DNA of 64,000 bases from the NCBI GenBank assembly GCA_033060915.1, contig CM065385.1, positions 19,542,001 to 19,606,000 on the forward strand. The letters run 5' to 3'. Below the pieces are notes generated by a model. The model was not told where the DNA came from, made no database searches, and worked only from the letters and a program-made list of their open reading frames with translations. The position numbers were made by a program, and so were the translations under genes. The DNA comes from Euryodendron excelsum. Taxonomy: Eukaryota; Streptophyta; Magnoliopsida; Ericales; Pentaphylacaceae. Positions 45,870 through 57,175 of this stretch are shown here, one piece after another; within the stretch, counting starts at the first letter, position 1; the number at the start of each line of letters is the position of its first letter.

Positions 45870-48240
45870 ATGTGATCTGTGAAACACCCTCAATATCAAT
45901 GGTAGGAAGTGCCACCACTAAATGAACTTGATGCGCACTACTAACCTTAGTGACCTGCGATGGTCCCTCTGCTGAGAAAGGCATCTCTATTTGCTGTCCA
46001 GTTGCTAATAATGGGTTGACATATCTATCAAAGTCATCATCATATCCTACTGGCGAGAGCCAAGGCCCCTGGTCGTATGCAACAGGTGATGTAATATGGC
46101 GATGGGTGGTACGACGCAGTATGACCCCAGAACTCGTCGGACGTGATGATGAGGGCACATCGTGTGACTTGGTGTGATATGTATATACTAGAATCGTTAA
46201 AGTCATGTAGGCTGAGGATGGCTAGGTAGCATTGAAAGACAGTGGGACCTACTGTAAGGATGCCTAGGTAGCATCAAAAGACTATGGGACCTACTGTGAG
46301 GATGGTTGGGTAGCACCTAAAGACTGTGGGAACTACTGTGAGGATGGTTGGGTAGCACCGACCGACTGCAAGACCTGCTATGAGGATGGCTTGGTAGCCA
46401 GGATAAACTGCGGGACCTGCTGTGAGGATGGCTAGGTAGTAGGGATAGACTGCAGGACCTGCTGTGAGGATGATCCGCAGAATTGTGGTGGCATGGATAG
46501 GCTGGAATTGCTGGCTGTGCAATCCATTGTTGCTCACATAATACATGAAGTGACCTGCTACACATGCCTCGGGCCATACACATGTCCTGTAGTGCCTTTC
46601 GGCCTGTCGTACATATAAATGGCACAATCGATGACCTAATGTATGGTCTGGATATGACGAGTCTGCATAATAAGTTGAAGTTTTTATGCCACTCAAACAT
46701 TTAAAATTGATAGTGAAAATATAAATAATTTATCACATTACTAACCGCAATGTTGACCATGGAGCCAATCTCAAGGTATCTAGTAGTAGACTGATGAACT
46801 AGATTGCCCACTATTGGGCATGTGATACGGCGGTACCATACCATATATTGATCGTCTTAATGCATGGTTGCAACATCAATCACCCCAACTACAAGATTCT
46901 CATGCCTATGCTGCCATCGCTCGATGTGCTCTCGATGGAACTGCATCCAATCAGTAGGCAGTCTCCCTCTCATGTTAATAGCATATAATCTAGGCGAGGT
47001 ATTATGAGCCATCAGCACAACCTGTCTAAACCCAAACTATCGACAGACTCGATCCGGTAGATGCCACTCAACAACCTCGAAGCACAGCAAAGGGGATCGA
47101 GTCACCTATATATCTTTTGCAATCCGACAATAATCAAGAAGTGTATGCATGATAGCATGGTTGGCGTCCAGATGAACTACATAGTTTACATTGATAGTAC
47201 CCATTAATAAGCAACGATGATACAACTAAGTAATATGAATTACAAAATTCAAAATTGTATACATACCTCATCAAGTCTCAAGCAGTCCAGCTGATCTCAG
47301 TAGACGTAGTGGCAGTGCAATATCTAGATCTCCATCTAATATAAACGTTCAATATAATATCAAAAAATTTTATAATTATAAATGTGTAAAAGTGTTAACG
47401 AAAAGGCAGTCATACCTACCTCCCCATGGTCCACCAGGGAAGTGCACCCCCTTATAACTAATGGCTGATGCCCAGTAGTAGGATCATCCACGCGATGCGG
47501 GCCCATGTGTGAAAATTGTTTACATGCCCATATCTATACAAAAGTGAGTGCACCAATTGCACAATGAGTAAATTGTAATAAAAGTCAAGCATTGTTAACA
47601 AGCATAAAATGAACCATCTATTCTACCTGTAATAAAACGAGTGCTCTTGCAATCTGCTTAGCACCACTCCTCAACACCCGGCACATGCTCTAGTAAAGCA
47701 TGGCTAAAACTACACTGCCCCAGCTATATGCCCCCGCAGTGTCAAAGTCGAGTAAAAATGGGAGGTATGCGAGCCTCACCATAGTCTGAGAGTAATCTAT
47801 GAGCAATATACCCCAAGAAGGTGCAGTATATAAGCACATGCATGCCGTTGTACAATAACCTCATTCGCGTCCTGTGGGAGTACCTAAAATGTGTGACGGA
47901 GCCATGTCATCCTCAGACGACCACTGTCAATCTCCTTTGTGGGTGGTGTAACACCAAATGCCTGCATACAAATCTCCTGGCACTCATGTAATGTAGAAGG
48001 TGTCTGTGTGCGTGTAATAGGTGCTCTGTTGATAGGTAGTCCTAATAAGATGGAAACATCATGTAACGTAATGCTGGCCTCCCCGACAGGTAGATGGAAT
48101 GTATGTGTCTCTGGTTGCCAACGCTCTACCAACGCATTAATCAATGTGTGGTCCAAACAGATCGGACCAAGTCGATATACACCACAAAAACCTACCCGTA
48201 ATACATAATGCAAAACACGTGGGTCTAATTATACGTCATA
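45870..48240 (-). pseudogene. Plant mobile domain (PMD, MAIN/MAIL1-type) pseudogene with introns
   Basis: Starts with VGFCGVYRLGPICLDHTLIN, ALVERWQPETHTFHLPVGEA and ITLHDVSILLGLPI at 48213-48000, the hallmark start of PMD-C proteins. Further pieces: LLDFDTAGAYSWGSVVLAML with a stop right after (about 47700), AKQIARALVLLQ (47630), then LLCFEVVEWHLPDRV and LYAINMRGRLPTDW (47070-46960). GT-AG introns fit at 47534-47626 and 47336-47419. The tail is a 14-residue Q/P/S-rich repeat. PMD proteins occur both as host nuclear proteins (MAIN, MAIL1, which act in silencing and meristem upkeep) and inside plant transposons. Several stops show it is dead. Confidence 0.82.
46210..46470 (-). repeat. 42-bp (14-codon) repeat in the PMD C-terminal region
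   Basis: About six units of 42 bp. On the minus strand one unit reads QQVPQFILATKPSS and its neighbour differs, with CAG changed to TAG. The 42-bp period keeps the frame. The two long ORFs in other frames (with ILTAGPAVYP) are shadows. Confidence 0.82.
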
Positions 48241-50724
48241 TAGTCCTGGCCCGCCACGTTTGCATGTCAGCGCATCCGTACCCTATGGAAAAAAATGAAA
48301 AATTTACTAACCTCATGTAAACAAAAACTATTACCTTCATACATGCCCCATGGTCCCATATCTAGGTGGATCGATGGTAGGCCTGTAACGTCAACACGAT
48401 GTCATCAATGGGCCCTGGCAAGCCTACCTCCATAGGTCCTGGAATGTCACATGTAGTAGTACATATTAATATATTTTTATTATATGGTGCAACGAAGGTA
48501 CTGCATCCATGCATGCATGATAGTTTAAAGTACGATAAAGCAACCTCATTGTAACATATGATGTGACTACACAACATAAAGCAAAGCAGTAATATAACAA
48601 ACGTGTAAATATATGATTAATCGAGTGTAGTCCTTCTATAAATAATAGCAACTGGGGTACATTGAGTTCAAAAAATATTTGTAGCTTTATTATCTCATTT
48701 GCTATAGACAATGGCAAACATAGAACCATTGAGTTTGGCCAATCGCCAACACGCTCGAGTGTCATTGTTGTCTCCATACCGCGATCAATACTGGAGAGAA
48801 AAATACTCAAGTCCTAAAGACTACTATGCTGGTTTACGCCAAGAGTGGGTGGTTAGGGTTGAGGAACAAAGGTGACTAGTCACGGATCTATAGAACTTGG
48901 GAGTGAGAATCGCTCGACGTAGGTCTTAAACAATGCCGAGGATGAACATACAAGAGTATGAAGAAGCAGTGACAAGAATAAAAAGGAAGAGCAATAGAAT
49001 GTTTATGCGGCGATGTCGATACTTCATGCTCCAACTTGTCACTGAAATGGCAAAGGCTAGCCAGAGGGAACTAACAACCAAAGAGCGCAGTAATGCTCTA
49101 AACAATGCAAAATACCTATCAGACTATGAGATGTTAGATGAGGATTGAGAGTTTGAGTTGGCCACCACTATGTTATATAGCTAGAATTTTTCAAATTTTG
49201 TATGTTTATTGCCTATCTACAATAGCCATGTAAGCACATATATGTCAACTCTTCCCATTTGTAACAATGAATTTCGTAATGAGACAGTGGCCATAATATT
49301 ATCACTCATTGCATCAAAGTTCAATACGAAGTACACACATGCACTTAGAAACATAGGTAATTTCCAAGACGGTTACAAAAAAACTGGTAATATGAAGTGC
49401 AAAAACAAACATATTGACCACTACCATAATGTAAACGCATTGTGTTAAACATTATCTTCATCTGACATCTCGATGTCTAATTGATATTTCTCGTTATTAC
49501 CTTCTTACATATACATTTCCCATTCAATCATAAATCCATCTTCCTTTTTCTTATTTACGGATTGAAGAAATGACCACTGTTGTTGACACTGTGTCATCAT
49601 ATTAACTTCTTCATGGAAATGGTACAATGCCATTTGTAACAATTAGGGAGTATTAATCGGCATATTCATGGCTTTATGACGGGGGGTTGCAATATTCACA
49701 CCTCGACAAACATCTACCAAGACATTGGCCTCCTTAACACGATATTGGTACTCATTGTACATTATGTTGACAGTCTTACATGAGTAGCGTTCATTAAAGT
49801 CCAAAGGATACTCCCACTCATCATGCCCAACCCAATGTTGACCTGTTGCATGAAAAATATCATTGATTGTGTAATTCATGTTTAAGTGCCACATAATAGT
49901 ATTACAAAAAAACTGGGACCAATCCTTATATAGGGTCGGGTGATTTGTATATGACATTGATTTTGAGTTCACTTTGGATGCTAATTGGTGGTACCATTCA
50001 CATGTGAAGGATGATGATATTTCAACAAACCAACAATGTCTTCTGACAGCTGAGTAAAGGGTGACAAGCATGTACATGATGCTGAATATAGCTTCTGAAG
50101 GATGTGACTACCCTATGTAGGTGCAGGCTTTGAGTAAAAGGCTGTGAAGGTTGACAAAAGTCTGTGAACGGTGTGACTACTCCCTGAAGGCCATGTGCAT
50201 GATGTGATAGCTCTATGAATGTGAAGGCTGATGTTATTATTATCTGCAAAGTTCTTGTATCTACTGAGTAAAACTAATGAATGATTTGAAAAAAGGTTAT
50301 TGCTATTCTCTGATGATGTGAGCAAAGGCTGTGAAGGCTATTGATTGATGTGATGAAAGGCTGTGAAGGGTACTAATTGATGTGAGCAAAGGCTATGAAG
50401 GCTATTACTTGATGTGACAAAAGGCTGTGAAGGCTATTAATTGATGTGCCAAAGGCTATGAAGGTACTAGTTGATGTGACTATTCTATGCATGTGAATGG
50501 TATCACGTTTGAATGATGTGATTACCCACTGATATCATAACCAAACCACATAAATACATGCAAATAAATCCACAATACATAACTCAGGCAGTCAAATATC
50601 AGTAAGTTGAAAAATAAGTACATCTAACCATTATCTGAAATAGAAACACAAATAATCCATCATTACATGCCTAAGTACCAACCCTCCAATACATAATTCA
50701 GTCAGTCCGATTTGGACATTTATG
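48241..50724. other. Region without a recognised gene
   Basis: Two non-repetitive frames stand out: 48933-49148 plus (71 codons, basic, RRCRYFMLQLVTEMAK) and 49643-50077 minus (144 codons, with SYTNHPTLYKDWSQFFCNTI and HWVGHDEWEYPLDFNERYSC). I recognise neither. They could be transposon-derived. The segment ends at the family-A LTR. Confidence 0.35.
50325..50500 (+). repeat. Imperfect ~37-bp repeats
   Basis: About five units like GGCTGTGAAGGCTATTAATT followed by GATGTG. Related single units extend back to 50090. Confidence 0.7.
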
Positions 50725-50924
50725 CTTATTGTAAGCACCCCATTTTTGCCTGCTTGGCAATCTCTGGCCCGATCGGGTTCGGTTTCCAACATCACAACAC
50801 ATGCAAGCTCAAGATGAGCCTTTCAATCTCCAATCCAACCAACTGGTCGCTTCTCGAGTCCACAAGGATCCGCTGGAGCCTTAAGCACCATTATTCCAGG
50901 CAATTTTTCGGACCAGGCTGTCCC

Positions 50925-51235
50925 GGAAACCAACGCCATCCAGGTAGCTTCCCGGGATCGGGCGATCTCGGGGACCAACACCTCATCAAAAATTTCAGAC
51001 GGTTCACTTCTGGCGCCTGCTAGCCCTCCAATGTAGAATGTCCGTCATTCGGTAGTTCTTCGAAACCAGGCGTTCTTGGAGACCAACACCACCCTTCCAG
51101 GTAGCTTTCTAGGACCAGGCGTTCTCAGGAACCAACACCACCCTTACAGGTAGTTCTCTAAGACCAGGTGTTCTTAGGGACCAACACCACACAAGTAGTT
51201 TTCCGTGACCGGGCGGTCTCGGGAACCAACATGTA
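50925..51235 (+). repeat. 49-bp tandem repeats of family-A U3
   Basis: Units share GGGACCAACACCAC and a short dyad of the CCAGGCGTTCT type. Counterpart of 3525-3860. Confidence 0.8.
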
Positions 51236-51725
51236 TGTCAATACTGGCGCCTGCTAGCCCGACTCAGTGAAAAATGACCAAACTTGCCCCTTGGGCCTCC
51301 AGGCACGTTTTGGGAAAGTTTAAAATCCCTTAAAATGATAAGCCCATCCTTCCAAAATGTTACTAAACCGTTAGACATTTCCTGCACGCCATTTGGTCCA
51401 AATCCGGTCCTATTCCGGCCCACTCCGGTCAAAATGACTGTTTTGCCCACGAACGACTCAGCACGGCACAAACCCCGATAAACAGTGACAGACTCTCTCA
51501 AAACCATCTTTGAATAGCCCTACATGCCTAACACAATATACCAGACCATTCCTGATCATTTCCAGCCAACTTCGGTCAAAATGACCGTTTTCCCCCTGGA
51601 GGCAAAAAATGCGCCGAAATAGCATTGGCCTTGGGATTTCGAGCGGAGGGTTCCACCACACTTCCCTGTTTAACCCAAGGAACACCCTATGACACTAAAC
51701 TCACACGACTCGATAAAAGTTCCCT

Positions 51726-52162
51726 GGAGTGTCTCGCAGACGCTCCGCTTGAATTGTCTTTTCCCCCGATTCCTTGGTTATAACGCACCATTAAACGACT
51801 TGAGAAATGCGTAAATCAGGGAATTCTCGAAAGCTCGTCCATAGATCTTTCCATTGATATGGCTCGATCGAATAGACCGCTTCCCGAAGCCCTCCATCGC
51901 ACAGTGCGAAAACCATAACTTTCAGCAACCCTTGGAGCGTCTCGCAGACGCTCCGCCAAGGTTGACTTTTTCCCCGATTCCCTAATCAAAATGCACTGTC
52001 AAACGACTTGAGAAATGCATAAATTTGGGGATTCCAGAAAGTATTTTCAGAGTACTTTCCATCGGTACGGTCCGATCGAATAGATCGCTTCTTGGAGGCC
52101 TCGATCACACGAAACGAAGATAGCCACTTTCGAACACCCACAGAGCGTATCATAGACGCTCC
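51726..52162 (+). repeat. 208-bp repeats each carrying a GGAGCGTCT/AGACGCTCC hairpin
   Basis: Hairpins at 51726-51746, 51934-51954 and 52142-52162 are exactly 208 bp apart. The middle one is a perfect 9-bp stem with a CGC loop. The 208-bp units also share ACGACTTGAGAAATGC and GATCGAATAGA. Counterparts near 2611 and 2810 in the minus copy have decayed stems. Confidence 0.85.
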
Positions 52163-52466
52163 GCGTATGTGTCCTTTTTGGCACACTTCCCAAGACGATA
52201 TCACTCACCTCTAAACATAATTTAAACTTTTCAAAAACATGAAAGTTCATCGGAAGCACTAGGAGAACATCCCGGGTGCGACCGGTTCCCTTGGAAGCTT
52301 CCCGATTGACTCAATTACCGAGGCAAAGTTTAGATGAACCTTCTCGGTGATGGAGTGTATGCTACATGCGCTCAAATTGTGATCAGATCGACCGAATTTC
52401 GATCAACGGTTGAGATCTAACTAGTACACAGGGTGCCACGTGTTATTCTGGTAATGGAACAGTACC

Positions 52467-52487
52467 TGCGCATGTCTTACATGCGCA
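52467..52487. promoter_or_regulatory. Hairpin/palindrome upstream of TATA box
   Basis: TGCGCATGT, CTT, ACATGCGCA: a 9-bp perfect stem 20 bp before the TATA box. Equivalent to the longer palindrome at 2253-2283. Confidence 0.55.
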
Positions 52488-52506
52488 AGGTCTGTTACAG
52501 ATTGCC

Positions 52507-52514
52507 TATAAATA
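52507..52514 (+). promoter_or_regulatory. Probable LTR TATA box (family A)
   Basis: TATAAATA followed by GAGGCC, same LTR position as 2212-2219 in the minus copy. Confidence 0.68.
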
Positions 52515-53899
52515 GAGGCCTCCCCCCTTGCATATTCCAGGTCCGAAATTGATACGAAACTCTGCTGAAATCACTCCAGAAACTCGAATCTCTACATATA
52601 TTCCTCCCTTCCAACACTTAGGCTAGATTCTACCCCTCATAAGCCTATACACTCCACATACAAGGCCTTATACACACTTACACACTCCACTCTAGCCTCT
52701 CAAGCCCTCCTGAAGTCACTCAAGCTCCAATCAAAACATCCATTAAAGACTACAAGAGTGTTTAAGACAAAAGGTGGTATCCCTTTTACATTTATGCTCT
52801 CCCCCACTCTTCTCTTCTCCCTCCTAGTCTACTTAGGCTATTCTCTATTTTACTCCCCATCTTCAACCCCCCTTTCTTGCATGCTTGAGCCAAGAGGGCT
52901 CCTAGATCATGCCTAGAGGAAAGCAAGTGAGAGCCACCGTGTAGGGGGACCTCTCGCTAGCCTACTTTAAGATGGTATGGCCTAAGAGCCCCTTGTTTAT
53001 GTGGTGAAGCCTAAAAGCCTTGTATGTGAATCATGACCCCTTGCATATCATTATTTTGATCATGTCTTATATGCTTGGCTTCATTTTATGTTTATTGCCA
53101 TATCCCACAATGCTTGCATTGCTCTTAATTTCATGACATTTCCAAGTTCTACATGTCCTTCAAAAATTGTTCCAAGAGTTGGCCCCTTGAAGCTTAGGAT
53201 GAGACTTTAGGAGTCATGCCCTAGAAAATCCCTCTCAACCCCCTAATTCATGCTTTTGCATCATTGCATTTCAATTCGCATAAAAGTTGCCTTCAAACTC
53301 TCTAATTTTCAAGGTTTCCATTCTCTCAAAGTTAGTGGTTAAAATGGCCCCATGGAACCCTCTCTTGAGTGGTCTCCCTTTACATTGGCCATAGGAGCCC
53401 TAAATTGTTAGAATGGTTCTTTTTTCTCTTTATGATCGCCTAAAAATGATGTTCAAGATCTTTGACTTCTATGGTTCCTATTCTCTCAAGTTTAGTGGTT
53501 GGAATGGTCCCATGGAACCCTCTCTTGAGTGGTCTCTTTTTTGTTGGCCATATGAACCCTCTCTTAATAGAATGGTTCCCTTGAAAAATGGTTTTCGAAA
53601 TCCTTCTCCAAAGATGATTTCAAAAATGCATTCTCTCCATCTTTGCATAAAAAATGATTCTCCAAAAATTACTATCATTATGTTGAATTTTGATCCCTTA
53701 TACTCTTGCCAAAATATTGGTTATAATGGCCATAAGAAAACCTTCCTTGGAATGGTCTCCAATCACCAACCATATAAACCATACTCTTAGCTAGAGTCAA
53801 AATTTTCATAAAGATTGCCAACCAAAGTCCATTGCATATCATGCTTTGTTTTCAAAACTCTTTCCAAGAATGCATCAAAACAACTTCCAAGACCATCCT

Positions 53900-54165
53900 C
53901 CAATCTAACTCTAGGTTAACTTGACCTGAGTTACCTAACCCTAGGTTAACTTGACCCTAGTTACCACACCTTAGGTTAACTTGACCCTAGTTACCTAACC
54001 CTAGGTTAACTTGACCCTAGTTGCCTAACCTTAGGTTAACTTGACCCTAGTTACCGAACCCTAGGTTAACTTGACCCTAGTTGCCTAATCCTAGGTTAAC
54101 TTGACCCTAGTTACCTAACTCTAGGTTAACTTGACCCTAGTTGACCAACCCTAGGCCAACCCTAT
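53900..54165 (+). repeat. 30-bp tandem repeats in R-U5 of family A
   Basis: About nine units of CTAGGTTAACTTGACC with CTAGTTACCTAAC. AGGTTAAC cores are 30 bp apart. Confidence 0.9.
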
Positions 54166-55390
54166 TTTGGTTAATACACTTCAAGGTTCCAACTCTTGAA
54201 CCCCTTTTTTCAAATGATCATTCAAACTTTCCAATTGTCCTCCTAACCTATTCTCCCAAAACCTCCTATTCCCTTGATTTCAAAAACCCAACTCCATACA
54301 CTCTTCTAATGTTCCTACACTCCATCTTTGAGGCATTTCCAAAAATACTTTCAAACGGTCACAAATCTAAGGTATTCCTAGCCCTCACATGGTTAGGGAT
54401 TCCAAGGACAAGTGATAAATCATGAACAATCTCTAAGGTTGTCCATATTAGAATTTCAAACACTTAGCCATTTTCAAAAACCACTTTAAAAAAAACTAAT
54501 TCATCAAAACACTCCAAAGTCATGCCTCCAAGGTTTTCAAAATAAGACTTCAAAAACACTTTTAAGTTCTCTTGAGTCATGCCAAAACATTTTTTCAAAG
54601 CTCCCCCTAAAGTTGATTCAAAAACATTTTTAAAACACTCCGCCATCTAGTTTCAAGTCAAAACTTCCAAGACCTCAAAGTGTCTTAAACTCTTTCGAGA
54701 CTACAAAGTGTCTTCAACTTTTCCAAAGACCTCAAAGTGTCTTAAACTTATCCAAAGACCTCAAAGTGTCTTAAACTCCTTCAAAGACCCAAGGTGTCTT
54801 CTAACCTTCCAAAGGCCCTAATGCGCCTATCTTCCATCGGGCTCTTGCCCGAACTACGAATGACCTGATTTTCACCAAATGAGATACGTAGGCAAACTAA
54901 AATGGTGCGGTCATAACTTTTATTTCAACTCCAATTCCTTTTACAAAGATTCCAGTTAATTCAAAGTTTCTACTCCAAACTCTTTCTAAACCTCCATTAT
55001 TTTCAAACTTTCTCCAAAAACTTGCATTATGCATCATCCATCCATCTGAAAAGTGGTGACTAAACCCCATTTTTATAAAGTGGATATAAAGTGGACCATG
55101 GTAACCGGTTATTCTAGTGAGTGAACAAAGGGTGATTAGACATGTAGGTGCCGAAAGGGCAGGGTAGGGTGATGATCTTACGATATCTTCCCTACACGTA
55201 ACCAACCCCCGAACCTTAGATTTCTGTTTTCGAAAGACCAAAATGGAGTTATTTTAAAAAAGGGCTTAAACATTTCGAAAGGTTGCCAAACAACCTATTT
55301 TCTTAAAAACCCTCTCTTGAGGGAGTTTTTCAAAACCTTTTCCAAGAAACCCTAAGTTTAATTTTTGGATTAACACTTAGTTTTAGGTGT

Positions 55391-55425
55391 CCTAACTCAC
55401 CTTAATGAAGTTAGGTGGCGACTCC
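55391..55425 (+). promoter_or_regulatory. Hairpin plus second copy of the PBS 10-mer within LTR
   Basis: CCTAACT / AGTTAGG stem, then TGGCGACTCC at 55416-55425, identical to the first ten bases of the PBS at 55575. Confidence 0.55.
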
Positions 55426-55574
55426 TATTTTTCTAAAAAGCCCTTAGTCAAACCAATTTTCAAACCTAGTTGCACTTGACCTTCTAGGAGGATGAGTTCT
55501 AGTGACAGAGTTCTGTGCTTTAGGGTTTCCGAGCTGAAAGGACCTTGGACATCCAAAAACCGGGGCCCGACAGC

Positions 55575-55593
55575 TGGCGACTCCACTGGGGAC
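55575..55593 (+). promoter_or_regulatory. Primer binding site of family-A element
   Basis: TGGCGACTCCACTGGGGAC, two bases after the LTR. It begins TGG, as expected for pairing with a tRNA CCA end. Tat/Ogre-type elements commonly use an Arg tRNA; I have not matched this PBS to a specific tRNA. Confidence 0.78.
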
Positions 55594-57175
55594 ACTTAGA
55601 GGGTTAGGCCATTAACATGTCTCTTCACCCTTCACTCACCCAGAATCTCCAGTTACTTTGTCCAGTTTTATTCACTTTTCAAAATTTTCAAGTTTCCAAG
55701 ACAAATCCTTATTTTTCAAAATGATTTTAAATAAGTGTTATCACTTGCACTCATCGCCTACAATCATACTTTTGCATTTACCATCTATTTTATCTTGCAT
55801 TGAGTTTGTCGAAAATTTACTAACTCTTTGCATTTTTCTTTTGTAGGTGGACCTTGGTTCACATTTTTATGTTTTATTTATTGCCATGAATGTGAATGAA
55901 TGGACAGGATGTGATGTTTGTTGTTGGGTCTTTTCCTCCATTTTCAAAATTTTCACACACACTTGGTGCGCTCACTTGCATTTGCATCTTACATGCATTA
56001 CCCGGTTACTACCCTTCTAGATAGAAGGGGGAACAGTATATTGACTGTGGGCGGATGCTGTGTCAGTTTCTTAGCCTACGGTCTTTTGATAGTTCCCTCG
56101 CTCGAACCACCAACCAAAGATGGAGTTCACCCTTTTGGGGATGGACGCCGGAGGTTTGAAGGTTCGGGGACTGAGATTTTTCAAAAGCATTAGTAAACCC
56201 CCAACCTCATGCTCATGTAGCACCCAATGCATAGCCGAACCTCTGCCAGATTTAGGACACACACGTCAATTTCAAATAAAGGAGGAAAGGGCGACCGCTT
56301 TATTCTTATTTTGCTTAATACTTGCTATTATGCTATCTAATTCTTGCTTCTTCCATGTACATGCATCATAACTACTCATGCATTGGAATTCACTTCAAGA
56401 CAAGAGTTCTCAAAGTAACTCAAGTCATTGCATCTTCATGCATCCAATCAACCCCTAGAGAAAGGCTCAAAGACCTTTTCGCTCAATTTGAGCCAACCCA
56501 AAACTCCTAAGGGTACCACGAGACTTTAAGGATTCATGGCATGCATCAAAGTCATCTCATAAAGAGGGGCCCTAATCCCTCTTCGCTCATGGAAATAAGG
56601 TTGCCAAGAAGACAAGGGAGCAATTTAGGCCAAGGGCTCCTACCAACAAAGCAGATCCGGAGGCTCAAGAGTAGTTTAGGATCCTATAATGTAAATGTAG
56701 AAATAGGAGGAAGTCCCAAGGAAAATGTTCCCCCTCCCCGTTTCTATGTATTTTTGAGAAAATTCTATGTACCAAAACGAATTCATCTTAATAAAATCTT
56801 TCTTATTGTCAAATGAATGAATGAATCTACGAATGGATGAATGAGCAGGGGCAGGTGTAGTATTTGCATGCAGGGGCAATCCCTTATCTCCAGATATGAG
56901 CCAAAGCATCATGCTTAGTTCCCCTCAAAAAGCAGGGGCATCCTTAGGTCATGCATTGCATAAAACTTTTCCAAATCAAGAGCCTAACTTGCAATCTTTT
57001 TGTTTTGTTTCTCTTTATTTTCTTTTCCTCCCCCTATCTCATGAAAAGACAAGCCATAGTTTTGGTGAGACTGCTTGTATTGTAGGTCATCATTGCTTCG
57101 AAGAAAGGGAAAAAAGGAACACAAGTGACCCCCGTCCTTTGAACGCCAGTTCATACTCGACAAAGAACTGCACAG
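55594..57175 (+). other. Leader of family-A element
   Basis: 1.6 kb between PBS and gag. Several short ORFs, none recognised. Long leaders are normal for this group. Confidence 0.6.

Larger units (their letters stand above)
50730..55572 (+). repeat. 5' LTR, family A, 4843 bp
   Basis: Starts TGTAAGCACCCCATTTTTGC, ends GGGGCCCGACA. The base pairs before it are CTTAT. U3 holds 49-bp repeats, three hairpin repeats, a palindrome and a TATA box; R-U5 holds C/T-rich sequence, the 30-bp repeats and the hairpin with a PBS-like 10-mer. The same modules are found inverted at 1-4029. Confidence 0.92.

Noticed and set aside
46274..46700. Two overlapping 127-140-residue ORFs with repeated ILTAGPAVYP or HPHSRS
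   Set aside because: Shadow frames of the 42-bp PMD tail repeat; the coding frame is the one with QQVPQ...PSS.
53900..54165. Telomere-like CCCTAG words
   Set aside because: Unit is 30 bp with AGGTTAACTTGACC; it is not the plant telomere repeat CCCTAAA and lies inside an LTR.
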